A stretch of 64,000 nucleotides of DNA from Paenibacillus chibensis. Its GTDB lineage: Bacteria; Bacillota; Bacilli; Paenibacillales; Paenibacillaceae. Under the pieces are notes generated by a model, which worked only from the letters and a program-made list of their open reading frames with translations, searched no databases and was not told where the DNA came from. Shown here piece by piece: positions 37,493 to 45,729 of the stretch. The stretch is taken from positions 186,001-250,000 of the forward strand of contig NZ_BIMK01000005.1 in assembly GCF_004001045.1 (NCBI RefSeq), given 5' to 3'. Within the stretch, counting starts at the first letter, position 1. The number at the start of each line of letters is the position of its first letter. Position numbers and translations under genes: made by a program.

Positions 37493-38215
37493 ATGGAAAA
37501 CAGGGATTCTGGCAAAACAAGCATTAAAGTCCTCTTGGCTGATGATCATCAATTGTTTCGCGAGGGTCTGAAGCGCATTTTGAATATGGAGGATGACATT
37601 GAGGTCATCGGCGAATGCGGGGACGGAATTCAGGTATTGGAGTTTTGCAATGAGACCAAGCCTGATATTGTACTAATGGATATTAATATGCCTGTCGAAA
37701 ACGGAGTGGAGGCCACCGAGAAGCTGCGCGAGCTGTTTCCGGATGTAAAGGTCATTATTCTGTCCATTCATGATGACGAGAGCTACGTCTTCGAAACGCT
37801 GCGCAAAGGCGCGAACGGTTACCTGCTTAAGGATATGGAAGCGGAGTCGCTGATCAACGCGATTCGCTCGGTGCAGGAGGGCTACGCCTTTATTCACCCG
37901 AAAGTAACGGGCAAGCTGATTCAGCAACTGCGCCGGATGACCTTCCTCAATGAGACGGGAGCGATGACGGAGAGCGGCGTGCGCGAAGCGGGCGTCAAAT
38001 TCGTCGCCGGCGAGAACAATCCGCTGACCCGCCGCGAAGCGGAAGTGCTGCGGCTGATGGCGGAAGGCAAGAGCAATAAAATGATCGGCGAGTATCTCTT
38101 TATCAGTGAGAAAACGGTCAAAAACCATGTCAGCAGCATCCTGCAAAAAATGGAGGTCGACGACCGCACGCAGGCCGTAATCAACTCCATCAAATACGGA
38201 TGGGTAACCCTTTAA
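37493..38215 (+). CDS. degU: Response regulator DegU
   Basis: NarL/FixJ-family regulator, partner of DegS. The 240-residue product has a receiver domain (about 11-130) with the acidic pair DD (17-18), the phosphoacceptor Asp63 in VLMDINMP and the conserved Lys in GYLLKDM. A LuxR-type helix-turn-helix (about 175-235) contains [33 protein letters not shown] (37479-37486) supports ATG 37493. Immediately downstream of degS, as in Bacillus. Confidence 0.96.
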   Translation: MENRDSGKTSIKVLLADDHQLFREGLKRILNMEDDIEVIGECGDGIQVLEFCNETKPDIVLMDINMPVENGVEATEKLRELFPDVKVIILSIHDDESYVFETLRKGANGYLLKDMEAESLINAIRSVQEGYAFIHPKVTGKLIQQLRRMTFLNETGAMTESGVREAGVKFVAGENNPLTRREAEVLRLMAEGKSNKMIGEYLFISEKTVKNHVSSILQKMEVDDRTQAVINSIKYGWVTL

Positions 38216-38353
38216 TTTCATGTAAATGGAATTTTAGGTTTACGCTGTCATTGTTTGTGAAAATTACCACGGGATAGTAGGCGGGAGCCGTGACATCCGA
38301 AAAGGGTGCGGGCAGGTGATGCGCTTTCATTCACCGACCTGAGCATACCGGCA

Positions 38354-38359
38354 TATAAT
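38354..38359 (+). promoter_or_regulatory. Possible SigA -10 for the gene at 38386
   Basis: TATAAT at 38354-38359; TTCACC (38330-38335) with an 18-nt spacer is the best -35. Confidence 0.4.
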
Positions 38360-38385
38360 GCGGGTATACAGGGAGGTGAGTCTGC

Positions 38386-38769
38386 ATGTTGACCCCGTTA
38401 CTATGGATTCTGTCGGCGTATGCATTGGCCGTTGCGGCGGTGCATGTCTATCATGCATGGCAAAAGCGAAAAACGGCGCGCCGGATTCACTATATCCTGG
38501 TGACTTCCAATCATGAGCGTCAGATCGAATGGTATATCCGGGCTTTGGGGCTGTATGCCCTGATCTCGGGCAAACGGCTCCGACTGACGGTGCTGGACCT
38601 CGATTCGAATGACGACACGCTTGGCATTATCCATCGCCTGGAGGGCATGGCCGGCGTGGAGCTGTCGGTAACGACGGATTTTGCGGTGCTCAGCAGCGCG
38701 GCGAATCCGGAGATTCGCATGATTGATCTTAGAAATCCGCATGAAGCGGGGCATATTCCTTATGTATAG
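38386..38769 (+). CDS. Hypothetical membrane-anchored protein with glycosyltransferase-like start
   Basis: Encodes 127 residues: one membrane helix (about 4-24), a basic stretch, and a cytoplasmic part whose pattern ILVTSNHERQIEWYIRAL ... LTVLDLDSNDDTLGIIHRLE recalls the first beta-alpha-beta unit of GT-A (family 2) glycosyltransferases, where the second motif is usually VDDGSTDDT. The rest of a GT-A fold is missing, so catalysis is unlikely. No family was recognised. GGGAGGTGAG (38371-38380) and a terminator after it show a real gene. It sits between degU and the comF genes. Confidence 0.7.
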   Translation: MLTPLLWILSAYALAVAAVHVYHAWQKRKTARRIHYILVTSNHERQIEWYIRALGLYALISGKRLRLTVLDLDSNDDTLGIIHRLEGMAGVELSVTTDFAVLSSAANPEIRMIDLRNPHEAGHIPYV

Positions 38770-38811
38770 GAAGCCCGCGACTTGGCGCGGCATAGGGAAA
38801 TCGATAAAGTG

Positions 38812-38851
38812 AAGCACACTTCGTACGGGAAACCGGGAGTGTGCTTTTTTG
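38812..38851 (+). terminator. Intrinsic terminator after the gene at 38386
   Basis: AAGCACACT (38812-38820) pairs with AGTGTGCTT (38838-38846), then a T run. Confidence 0.85.
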
Positions 38852-39337
38852 CGTCCAAGAAGCCGGTTGCAGCTCTTGAATGAGAGGCGGGACAGATAGG
38901 CGAACTAGCGCATGCGGTGAAGCATGCAGAGAGAAATTGGACATCGGCCGTTAAAGGAAGAGGCTTATGCGGCTGCAATGACTGCTGTCTTCTGTGGATT
39001 AAAAATCTTAAAAAGGAGGCGGCGGAGGGGGAAACCGGGGGTTACCCACAGGACGGATTGGCTGAAACGCGAAATATCGGGTCGATCAAGGAGAAAAAGC
39101 ACATCCGGCTGTGCATGATGGGGATGAATCTGTGAATTTGTGGATGGAATTTCGGAATATCCGTTGATGAAAAGCATCTGACACCGCGTTCTGTGTACAA
39201 GTTGGAGGACATGGTCTTTAAGGATCACATGTCATGCTGATCGTGATCAAGCCGGGCGTAAGCTATGGGAAGGGCTTGGGAGAAGGCTGATGTTGCGTGC
39301 AGTCCAATTGATGCAGTGAAGAAGGGGGATCTGGTGA
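38852..39337 (+). other. Intergenic region before comFA
   Basis: About 490 bases with several short open frames on both strands, none with a convincing start, codon pattern or known family. No promoter was identified. Confidence 0.4.
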
Positions 39338-41413
39338 ATGCGAATTGCCGTGTACGCTGTATACATGAGCGGCGCTTGGAGCATCAGGCGCTCGCTGGAT
39401 ATAAGAGTGGACATGCTGTGGCATAGACAGGAAGCGGAGCATCTTGGATGCACGGGCCGAATCGTATTACTGGACGGCGAGATGGCCTACGGTCTTGCGA
39501 TGAAGCTGGAGCAGGGCTTTGGAGAGCAGCCGGGGATGAAGACCTGGGATCTTGCGAGATGGAATCAATGGGTCGATGAAGCTTTGGGAGAAGGGATGAG
39601 CGGGACTGCCCGACCCATCGCTGGCAAGCCAGATAAGCTTGGCGCGCAAACCCGCTTGAACCCGGAGGTATGGACAACGAGAGGGGGGATACTTTCACGG
39701 CATGGCGGCAGCTCCGGCCGTCGGCAGTGGATTTGGGATCTGGATCAGGAGGCGCCGGAAGAGGTCTATCGGCTTTTGGCTGAGCCTACGGGTGCCGGGC
39801 GGATGGATGCGGCACTTCATACGGCAAGCGCCGCAGAAGCGCTAGACAGGCAAGCCGCGCTGCTCGGCGAGCTGCTCCGCGGCCGCTCGCTCCTCGCGGC
39901 CGAAGCGGATGCGCTGCTGCAGGAGACGGCGCCGAGCCTGGCCGGCGCCTGGTACAGCGCAGCGCAGCTCGCCAGCCTGCAGGGCCGGCTGGCGCTGGAC
40001 GCGGGCGTGGCGGCGGATGCCCGCCCGCCCCGGGGACGCGGCCCGCTGCGCATGGGCCGCGCACGGCTCCCCCGCTGCCGGCGCTGCGGCAGCGAAGCCA
40101 CGGGCGCCGCGGCATGCGCCGCGTGCGGCCGCGCGGACTGCGCCTACTGCGAGGCCTGCCTCGCGCTCGGGCGCAGTCGCGCCTGCTCGCTGCTGCTTCG
40201 CGCAGCAGCGGGAGGGGCCCCGGCCGTGCGGGCCGCGGCCGGGATGTCCACCGCCGCGGTGCGCGGGCGGTGGGGGCTTAGCGCGGCGCAGGGCGATGCC
40301 GCCTGCGCCGCGCTGTGTTTCCTGGCGGAGCCGCCCCGCGGGGGCTCCGCGGCAGGCGGCCGCGCATGGAGGCGGCCGCTCGCGCGGGGCGCCGGGCCAG
40401 CGAATGGGCCCGGCGGGATCGCGCCGTCACGCTTTCTTCTCTGGGCCGTGACGGGCGCAGGCAAAACCGAGATGATCTTCCCGCTGCTCGGTGCGATCCT
40501 CGAAAAGCAGGGCCGCGTGCTGGTGGCCACACCCCGCCGGGATGTGGTGCTGGAACTGGCCCCGCGCCTCGCCAAAGCCTTCCCCGAGACGCGGATCGTC
40601 ACGCTGTACGGAGGAAGCAGCGAGCGTTGGCAGGCTGGAGAGCTGACGCTCGCGACAACACACCAGCTGATGCGCTTTTACCAGGCGTTTGACCTCGTCA
40701 TCATCGACGAACTCGATGCCTTCCCTTACCATAATGACCCCATGCTGGCCTTTGCGGCCCGGCATGCCTGCAAGGCGGACGGGAAGTTCGTGTACCTGTC
40801 GGCCACGCCGCCAAGACCGCTGCAGCGGGAAGCCGCGCGCGGCACACTCGCTCATGCCAGGGTGCCGGTCCGGTTTCACGGCCATCCGCTGCCGGTGCCG
40901 AGGCGCATTACTCTGAAAAGCATCGAGCAGTGCCTGCGCCAGCCTATGCTGCTGAGGCGTTTGAACGATGCGTTGAGGCAATCCCTGGAACGCGATGCCC
41001 AGGTGTTTCTGTTCGTCTCCCGCATTCGCCACATCGATCCGTTGGTGGCGATCCTGCGTCGTATCTTCACCGGATATTGCGTGGAGGGGACATCATCGGA
41101 GGATCCTCTTCGCGCAGCCAAGGTCACCCGTTTTCGGCAGCGGGACATCCGGCTGCTGGTGACCACGACGATTTTGGAGCGGGGCGTCACCGTGCCGCGC
41201 AGCGACGTTTATATCGCGGATGCGGACAGCGGGCTGTTCGACGAAGCTTCCCTTGTCCAAATGGCCGGTCGTGCCGGACGCTCATCGGAGGACCCGGCTG
41301 GCAGAGTCGTCTTTGCCTCCCCGCAGTGGACGTTATCCCAAAAGAGGGCGGTCCGGCAGATTACAGGCATGAACCGGATTGCCAGGAAAAATGGATATCT
41401 GAAAGATTCATAG
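39338..41413 (+). CDS. comFA: ComFA-like DEAD-box competence ATPase
   Basis: ComFA is the cytoplasmic-face ATPase that helps pull transforming DNA through the membrane. The product (691 residues) is much longer than the roughly 460-residue Bacillus protein: about 240 extra N-terminal residues, many encoded by very GC-rich DNA, precede the zinc-binding cluster (Cys247, 250, 260, 263, 268, 271, 274, 283). The helicase core is intact: Walker A VTGAGKT (371-377), DELD in place of DEAD (457-460), SAT (488-490), ILERGVTVP and QMAGRAGRS. GGGGGAT (39323-39329) supports ATG 39338. comFC follows. Confidence 0.88.
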   Translation: MRIAVYAVYMSGAWSIRRSLDIRVDMLWHRQEAEHLGCTGRIVLLDGEMAYGLAMKLEQGFGEQPGMKTWDLARWNQWVDEALGEGMSGTARPIAGKPDKLGAQTRLNPEVWTTRGGILSRHGGSSGRRQWIWDLDQEAPEEVYRLLAEPTGAGRMDAALHTASAAEALDRQAALLGELLRGRSLLAAEADALLQETAPSLAGAWYSAAQLASLQGRLALDAGVAADARPPRGRGPLRMGRARLPRCRRCGSEATGAAACAACGRADCAYCEACLALGRSRACSLLLRAAAGGAPAVRAAAGMSTAAVRGRWGLSAAQGDAACAALCFLAEPPRGGSAAGGRAWRRPLARGAGPANGPGGIAPSRFLLWAVTGAGKTEMIFPLLGAILEKQGRVLVATPRRDVVLELAPRLAKAFPETRIVTLYGGSSERWQAGELTLATTHQLMRFYQAFDLVIIDELDAFPYHNDPMLAFAARHACKADGKFVYLSATPPRPLQREAARGTLAHARVPVRFHGHPLPVPRRITLKSIEQCLRQPMLLRRLNDALRQSLERDAQVFLFVSRIRHIDPLVAILRRIFTGYCVEGTSSEDPLRAAKVTRFRQRDIRLLVTTTILERGVTVPRSDVYIADADSGLFDEASLVQMAGRAGRSSEDPAGRVVFASPQWTLSQKRAVRQITGMNRIARKNGYLKDS

Positions 41414-41455
41414 ATTCATAGCCTCCTTTCCTCTGCTTGTTTTTCAAAGAGCCGA

Positions 41456-41556
41456 TTTTGGATTGTATTTTGAAGTCTATTTTTGAAGCATCTTGTTGAA
41501 GTCGATATGAGTTCTGTTTTCTTTTGAAGATCGTATTTCGAGGTTGTCATTTCGAA
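41456..41556 (+). repeat. Degenerate ~13-bp periodic repeat between comFA and comFC
   Basis: Motifs related to TTTTGAAG begin at 41456, 41468, 41481, 41494, 41522, 41535 and 41549, i.e. every 12-14 bases or twice that. The last two units read ATTTCGAG and ATTTCGAA. Non-coding, T-rich. Confidence 0.45.
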
Positions 41557-41577
41557 TCTTAGACCAGGAGGCTGTTT

Positions 41578-42441
41578 ATGAGCGCATTATCCTCTGCCAT
41601 TACCCAATTCGTCCGCGATTTATTGGCCCCGCCGGGGGAAATCTGCCTCACCTGCGGGAGCAAAAACAGGCTGACGCGCGAATGGCCCGGGATCTGCCGC
41701 CGCTGCGCGGAATCCATTCCCTGGATCGGCAAACCGCGCTGCGTTTACTGCGGGAGAGCTTGCGGCTGTCCCGACTGCCTGCGGGAGGAGGCGCGTCAGC
41801 GCTCTTTTCTGCTGAATCGTAGCGCCGTTCAGTATGATGACATGATGCGGGAGTGGCTTGCCCAGTACAAGTACAGGGGGAATGAAAGATACGCGAGGCT
41901 GCTGATCCGAATGATAAGCCAGGCTTTGACGAGCATGCAGAAGGAAATGCCTTTACTGCTCGGAAATTCTGATGTGTCAGGGCCAGGAGAAGAATGGAAA
42001 CCGGATCTGATCACCTATGTACCGGTAAGCACGGAGCGGCTGATGGAACGCGGATTCAACCAGGCGGAGGTCTTGGCAGAGGGCATTGGGAAGATTCACC
42101 ACCTGCCTGTGGTGCCTTTGCTGGTCCGGAGCGAGCATACAGGCAAGCAGAGCTTTAAGACCCGATCGGAGCGGGTGGAATCGATGAAGCATGCGTTTGA
42201 TCCGGACCTGGAAGGCATGCAGATTCTCGCGCATGTAGGGAAGAGAGGTCGTTCCATTCAAAATCAGGGGGATGCAGCAGACCGTTCCGAGGCAGCCGGG
42301 GCGCTGCGCGTTCTGATTGTTGACGATATTTATACGACAGGCAGCACGATCAATACCTGCGCGGGCAGGATTCAGGAGATGGCGCAGTACTGCACCGGAG
42401 CTCCGGCAGAAGTGTATAGTTTAACGTGGGCACGATCATAA
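41578..42441 (+). CDS. comFC: ComFC phosphoribosyltransferase-like competence protein
   Basis: ComFC is needed for uptake of transforming DNA. The 287-residue product starts with a zinc-ribbon region (CLTCGSK, CRRCAES, CVYCG, CPDC; about 23-68) and ends with a type I phosphoribosyltransferase fold holding the PRPP loop VLIVDDIYTTGSTINTC (about 243-259). Between them is the family motif YKYRGNERYARLL. CAGGAGGC supports ATG 41578. comFB, found between comFA and comFC in Bacillus, is absent. An insertion of about 30 residues (GKRGRSIQNQGDAADRSEAAG) precedes the PRPP loop. Confidence 0.92.
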   Translation: MSALSSAITQFVRDLLAPPGEICLTCGSKNRLTREWPGICRRCAESIPWIGKPRCVYCGRACGCPDCLREEARQRSFLLNRSAVQYDDMMREWLAQYKYRGNERYARLLIRMISQALTSMQKEMPLLLGNSDVSGPGEEWKPDLITYVPVSTERLMERGFNQAEVLAEGIGKIHHLPVVPLLVRSEHTGKQSFKTRSERVESMKHAFDPDLEGMQILAHVGKRGRSIQNQGDAADRSEAAGALRVLIVDDIYTTGSTINTCAGRIQEMAQYCTGAPAEVYSLTWARS

Positions 42442-42445
42442 CCGA

Positions 42446-42472
42446 CAAATTTTGCTAAAAACATGCCGATTT
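42446..42472 (+). promoter_or_regulatory. SigD-type promoter of the late flagellar operon
   Basis: CAAA (42446-42449), 15 nt, GCCGATTT (42465-42472). Three of four and seven of eight consensus positions match. It starts a leader of about 125 nt before yvyF. Confidence 0.6.
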
Positions 42473-42605
42473 CATGAAAAAGGATGGACGAGGAAAGCGC
42501 GAATCATGTAATCTATACTTAAGAGGAACATTTCGTTGAAGGCTTACTAGAGTTTTTTGGCTATTCCTCTTATAAGAACGTGAAGAGATATAAGGGGGCG
42601 TAATC

Positions 42606-43016
42606 GTGAATCTGGCAAACTGTCCTCGCTGCGGCAGATTGTTTGCGGCTAATTTTAAAGACATGTGCCCAAACTGCATCAAGCAAATTGAGCACGAATA
42701 TGAAGCTTGTGTTCAATATTTGCGTGAGGAAAAGGGCGCGACGATTCAGGAGCTGTCCGATGCTACGGAAGTTTCGATCAAGCAGATTACCCGTTTCATC
42801 CGCGAAGGCCGGATCTCGGTCATGAACGCACCGAATTTGATGTATCCCTGCGAGGTATGCGGGAACCTGATCCGCGAAGGCCATATGTGCGACTCTTGCC
42901 GTGCGCGCCTGACCAAAGAACTGAACCAGGCCGTTCAAGATGAGGCAAATAAGGAGTCTAGCCCTAAAAAAACGGGCGACGGAACCTACCGTGTGATCGA
43001 TAAATTCTACAAATAA
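42606..43016 (+). CDS. yvyF: YvyF/TIGR03826 flagellar operon protein
   Basis: Encodes 136 residues with an N-terminal zinc-ribbon (CPRCGRLFAA ... CPNCI), a small helix-turn-helix-like middle (TIQELSDATEVSIKQITRFIREGRI) and a second zinc motif (CEVCGNLI ... CDSCRARL), the pattern of the YvyF family found between comFC and flgM. Its exact role is unknown; the layout suggests a DNA- or protein-binding regulator of flagellar genes. The start is GTG 42606 behind AAGGGGGCG. It is the first gene of the late flagellar cluster. Confidence 0.88.
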   Translation: MNLANCPRCGRLFAANFKDMCPNCIKQIEHEYEACVQYLREEKGATIQELSDATEVSIKQITRFIREGRISVMNAPNLMYPCEVCGNLIREGHMCDSCRARLTKELNQAVQDEANKESSPKKTGDGTYRVIDKFYK

Positions 43017-43047
43017 CAGACTACTGCACTAAAAACATGTGTAACTA

Positions 43048-43075
43048 TAAATAATGTCTTATTTACGACCGATAA
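43048..43075 (+). promoter_or_regulatory. SigD-type promoter of flgM, -10 inside a terminator stem
   Basis: TAAA (43048-43051), 16 nt, ACCGATAA (43068-43075). The -10 is also the left arm of the hairpin at 43068-43095. flgM has a SigD promoter in Bacillus. Confidence 0.5.
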
Positions 43076-43100
43076 ACTTAGTAAAGATTATCGGTTTTTT
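43068..43100 (+). terminator. Intrinsic terminator between yvyF and flgM
   Basis: ACCGATAA (43068-43075) is perfectly complementary to TTATCGGT (43088-43095), followed by a T run. Confidence 0.75.
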
Positions 43101-43198
43101 ACGTTGGTCGGGCGTTGAATCGCCGGGGATGCCTAATGTTTAACTGAACGAGAACACGCCTGAAGGCGTCCTTATATATTTGAAAGAAGGTGGAAGAT

Positions 43199-43483
43199 AT
43201 GAAAATTAATGATACCGGACGAATTGGTGGAGTTAACCCTTATCAGCGGAATATGGAAACCCAGCGGACGGAGGCCAAAAAGATGGAACGCCGCAAGGAT
43301 GAGGTATCCATTTCCTCGGAAGCGATCGAGATGCTTGAGGCCCAGGAGCGCAGTACGGATCCTGAGAGAGCCCAAAGAATTCAAGACCTTAAGCAGCAGG
43401 TATCTTCCGGCACCTATCATGTTGATGCAGGAAAAATTGCCGAGAAGCTCATGCCTTATTTTAAAAAGTTTCCTGAGAACTAG
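43199..43483 (+). CDS. flgM: Anti-sigma-D factor FlgM
   Basis: FlgM binds SigD until the hook is complete and so holds back late flagellar genes. The 94-residue product has the typical unfolded N-terminal part (KINDTGRIGGVNPYQRN) and the C-terminal sigma-binding helices (RIQDLKQQVSSGTYHVDAGKIAEKLMPYF). ATG 43199 has GAAGGTGG (43186-43193) upstream; an earlier GTG at 43190 overlaps that site. It is followed directly by flgN. Confidence 0.95.
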   Translation: MKINDTGRIGGVNPYQRNMETQRTEAKKMERRKDEVSISSEAIEMLEAQERSTDPERAQRIQDLKQQVSSGTYHVDAGKIAEKLMPYFKKFPEN

Positions 43484-43492
43484 AGGTTGATT

Positions 43493-43993
43493 ATGCCTAT
43501 ACAAACATTGATTGAAACCTTAAGCCGTTTGAATGAGCTTCATAAGGAACTGCTGCAGGTAGCCGAACATAAAAAGCAGGCCGTCATCCATAACCGGTAC
43601 GAAGACATTACGGCGGCACTGACCAAGGAATCGAGACTGCTGAAGTCCGTCAAGGAATACGAAGAGAAGGTCTATGAGGAAGGTCAGGCATTCATCGCTG
43701 AAAAGGGCATTAAATCCAAGCTTAAGCTTACGATTAGCGAAATCTCGCGGCTCGTGTTTGAGCCTGAAGAGAAAGCGAAGCTGCTCGAAGTACAGCGGGA
43801 CCTGACCTTCCATCTGACGGAACTCAAGCGGGTCAACACACATATCCAGGAATTGATACAGCAATCCCTCTCCTACATTGATTTTTCCCTTAACCTGATG
43901 GTTGGCGCCATGGACGAAGAAGCAACCTATTCGCGCCCGGAGCAGAGCACCCGAGGAATTCAGCGAAGCGGGCTGTTTGATACAAGGGCCTAG
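43493..43993 (+). CDS. flgN: Flagellar export chaperone FlgN
   Basis: Cytoplasmic chaperone for the hook-filament junction proteins FlgK and FlgL. The 166-residue product is a helical hairpin protein with the FlgN pattern LIETLSRLNELHKELLQVAEHKKQAVI and a C-terminal helix (NTHIQELIQQSLSYIDFSLNLM). ATG 43493 lies 9 bases after the flgM stop with GAGGT at 43483-43487. The clients flgK and flgL follow. Confidence 0.92.
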   Translation: MPIQTLIETLSRLNELHKELLQVAEHKKQAVIHNRYEDITAALTKESRLLKSVKEYEEKVYEEGQAFIAEKGIKSKLKLTISEISRLVFEPEEKAKLLEVQRDLTFHLTELKRVNTHIQELIQQSLSYIDFSLNLMVGAMDEEATYSRPEQSTRGIQRSGLFDTRA

Positions 43994-44011
43994 AGCAGGA
44001 AGACAGAGATA

Positions 44012-44028
44012 GCGCTCCACCGGAGCGC
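44012..44028 (+). other. Hairpin between flgN and flgK
   Basis: GCGCTCC/GGAGCGC (44012-44018, 44022-44028), perfect 7-bp stem without a T run, so not a standard terminator. It may stabilise transcript ends. Confidence 0.4.
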
Positions 44029-44136
44029 CTTATGAAGGTAAGAGCGGATCTACACAGCGGCCGCGGAGCATAGAAGATCGGAGCTAGACAAGCGGCAGTT
44101 TATTTTGCGCAGAAGCATACCAAAGGAGTTGTAAGC

Positions 44137-45711
44137 ATGACATCCACTTTTCACGGCCTGGAGACGAGTAAACGGGCACTGTTCGTCAATACGACCAGCA
44201 TGCAGACGCTGGGCCAAAACATTGCCAATGCCAATACGGAAGGCTATACCCGCCAGCGGGTCAACACATCGGCAACGAACCCGATTTGGGCCATGGGCTT
44301 TACCAAAAGCTCTTCACCCGGACAATTGGGTACAGGCGTTCAAGTCGACAGCATCAAGCGGGTGCGCGACAGTTACCTGGATACGCAGTACCGCAGGGAG
44401 AACCAAGATCTCGGAGCTTGGCAAGTTCTGAACACCACGTTCTCGGCCATCCAGGGAATCGTGAACGAGCCTTCGGAGAACGGCCTCAGCAAAGTCATGG
44501 ATAACTTCTGGAACGCGTGGGAAACGCTGAACCGCGATCCTTCCCTTCTAAGTGCGCGGGTTGCCGTATCGGGAGCCGGCGTGAACTTTGCGGATACGCT
44601 GAAGCATGTCAGCGAATCGCTGAACAACCTGTCCAAAGACGTGAATGCCAACATCGACAAAAAGGTTCTGGAAGCCAACAACCTGATCGATAACATCGCA
44701 CAGCTCAACCTGGCGATCCGTAAGAACGAAGCGCTGGGCGACAATGCCAACGATTACCGCGACCAACGGGATCTTCTCGTCGACAAGCTGTCCTCGATTG
44801 CGGATATTACGGTTACCGAAGGCGCCGACGGCATGTACAGCATTACTGCGGCAGGCGTAAACGTGATTGATGGGGAAGCCGTAACACCACTGACGAGCGA
44901 TGCCGCCCAGACGGCGACCTCGGGACAACTGAACGGCTACACGAAATCTTTGCAGGAAGTCCAGAAAATTCGGGATCAGCTGAACGGCATGGTGAAAACG
45001 CTTGTGACCGGAACGGCCAAAGTGACCCTGGATAACGGCTACGTGACGCCGAAAGACATGACCGCGCTGAACGATGTGACCCTGAAGGACGGAAGCATCA
45101 TTACAGCAGGTAATACGATCCCGCAAGGGTCGGTTATTGCCTCCAAGATGGAGATAGAGGTAAACGGGTTTAACGGGCTTCATGAGCTTGGATACGGCTT
45201 GTCCGATCCTGCGACAGCGGGCATTCCATTCTTCGTAACATCGGACGGCGGGGATTTCTCGATCGATAATATTCAGGTCAATCCCGAGATCGTGAAGGAT
45301 ACGAACAAAATTGCAGCCTCCTCCAAGTATGAAACGGTGGGCGGCGTGAATAAAACGATCCGCGGCAACAGCGATATCGCCAACGCGCTCGCGGGTCTGA
45401 GAGATAACGTATTCAAATTCCCGGATTCACTGACTTCGCTTTCCCAAGGCACGACGGACGACTATTTCCGGGCTTTGACAGGCGACCTGGGCATTCGGGC
45501 AAGCAATACGGAACGGAATTTCAACAACCAGCAGAACATGACCGATTCGCTCCAGATTTCCAGACAGGAAGTCAGCGGCGTATCCATGGATGAAGAGATG
45601 TCGGATATGATCCGCTTCCAGCAGGCTTATAATGCCGCGGCGCGGGCGATGACGACGGTGGACGAAATGCTTGACCGGATTATCAATAACATGGGCGTTG
45701 TCGGCCGATAG
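44137..45711 (+). CDS. flgK: Flagellar hook-associated protein 1
   Basis: FlgK forms the first hook-filament junction layer. The 524-residue product has the axial-protein signature GQNIANANTEGYTRQRV near the N-terminus, the FlgK helical block (NQDLGAWQVLNTTFSAIQGIVNEP) and a C-terminal end (MIRFQQAYNAAARAMTTVDEMLDRIINNMG) that pairs with the N-terminal helix. AAAGGAG supports ATG 44137. It is followed 12-18 bases later by flgL. Confidence 0.95.
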   Translation: MTSTFHGLETSKRALFVNTTSMQTLGQNIANANTEGYTRQRVNTSATNPIWAMGFTKSSSPGQLGTGVQVDSIKRVRDSYLDTQYRRENQDLGAWQVLNTTFSAIQGIVNEPSENGLSKVMDNFWNAWETLNRDPSLLSARVAVSGAGVNFADTLKHVSESLNNLSKDVNANIDKKVLEANNLIDNIAQLNLAIRKNEALGDNANDYRDQRDLLVDKLSSIADITVTEGADGMYSITAAGVNVIDGEAVTPLTSDAAQTATSGQLNGYTKSLQEVQKIRDQLNGMVKTLVTGTAKVTLDNGYVTPKDMTALNDVTLKDGSIITAGNTIPQGSVIASKMEIEVNGFNGLHELGYGLSDPATAGIPFFVTSDGGDFSIDNIQVNPEIVKDTNKIAASSKYETVGGVNKTIRGNSDIANALAGLRDNVFKFPDSLTSLSQGTTDDYFRALTGDLGIRASNTERNFNNQQNMTDSLQISRQEVSGVSMDEEMSDMIRFQQAYNAAARAMTTVDEMLDRIINNMGVVGR

Positions 45712-45729
45712 TAGCGGAGGAGGATGGCA

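Noticed and set aside
38852..39337. Several short frames before comFA
   Set aside because: Highly basic, no ribosome-site-to-start agreement that fits, and different frames overlap on both strands.
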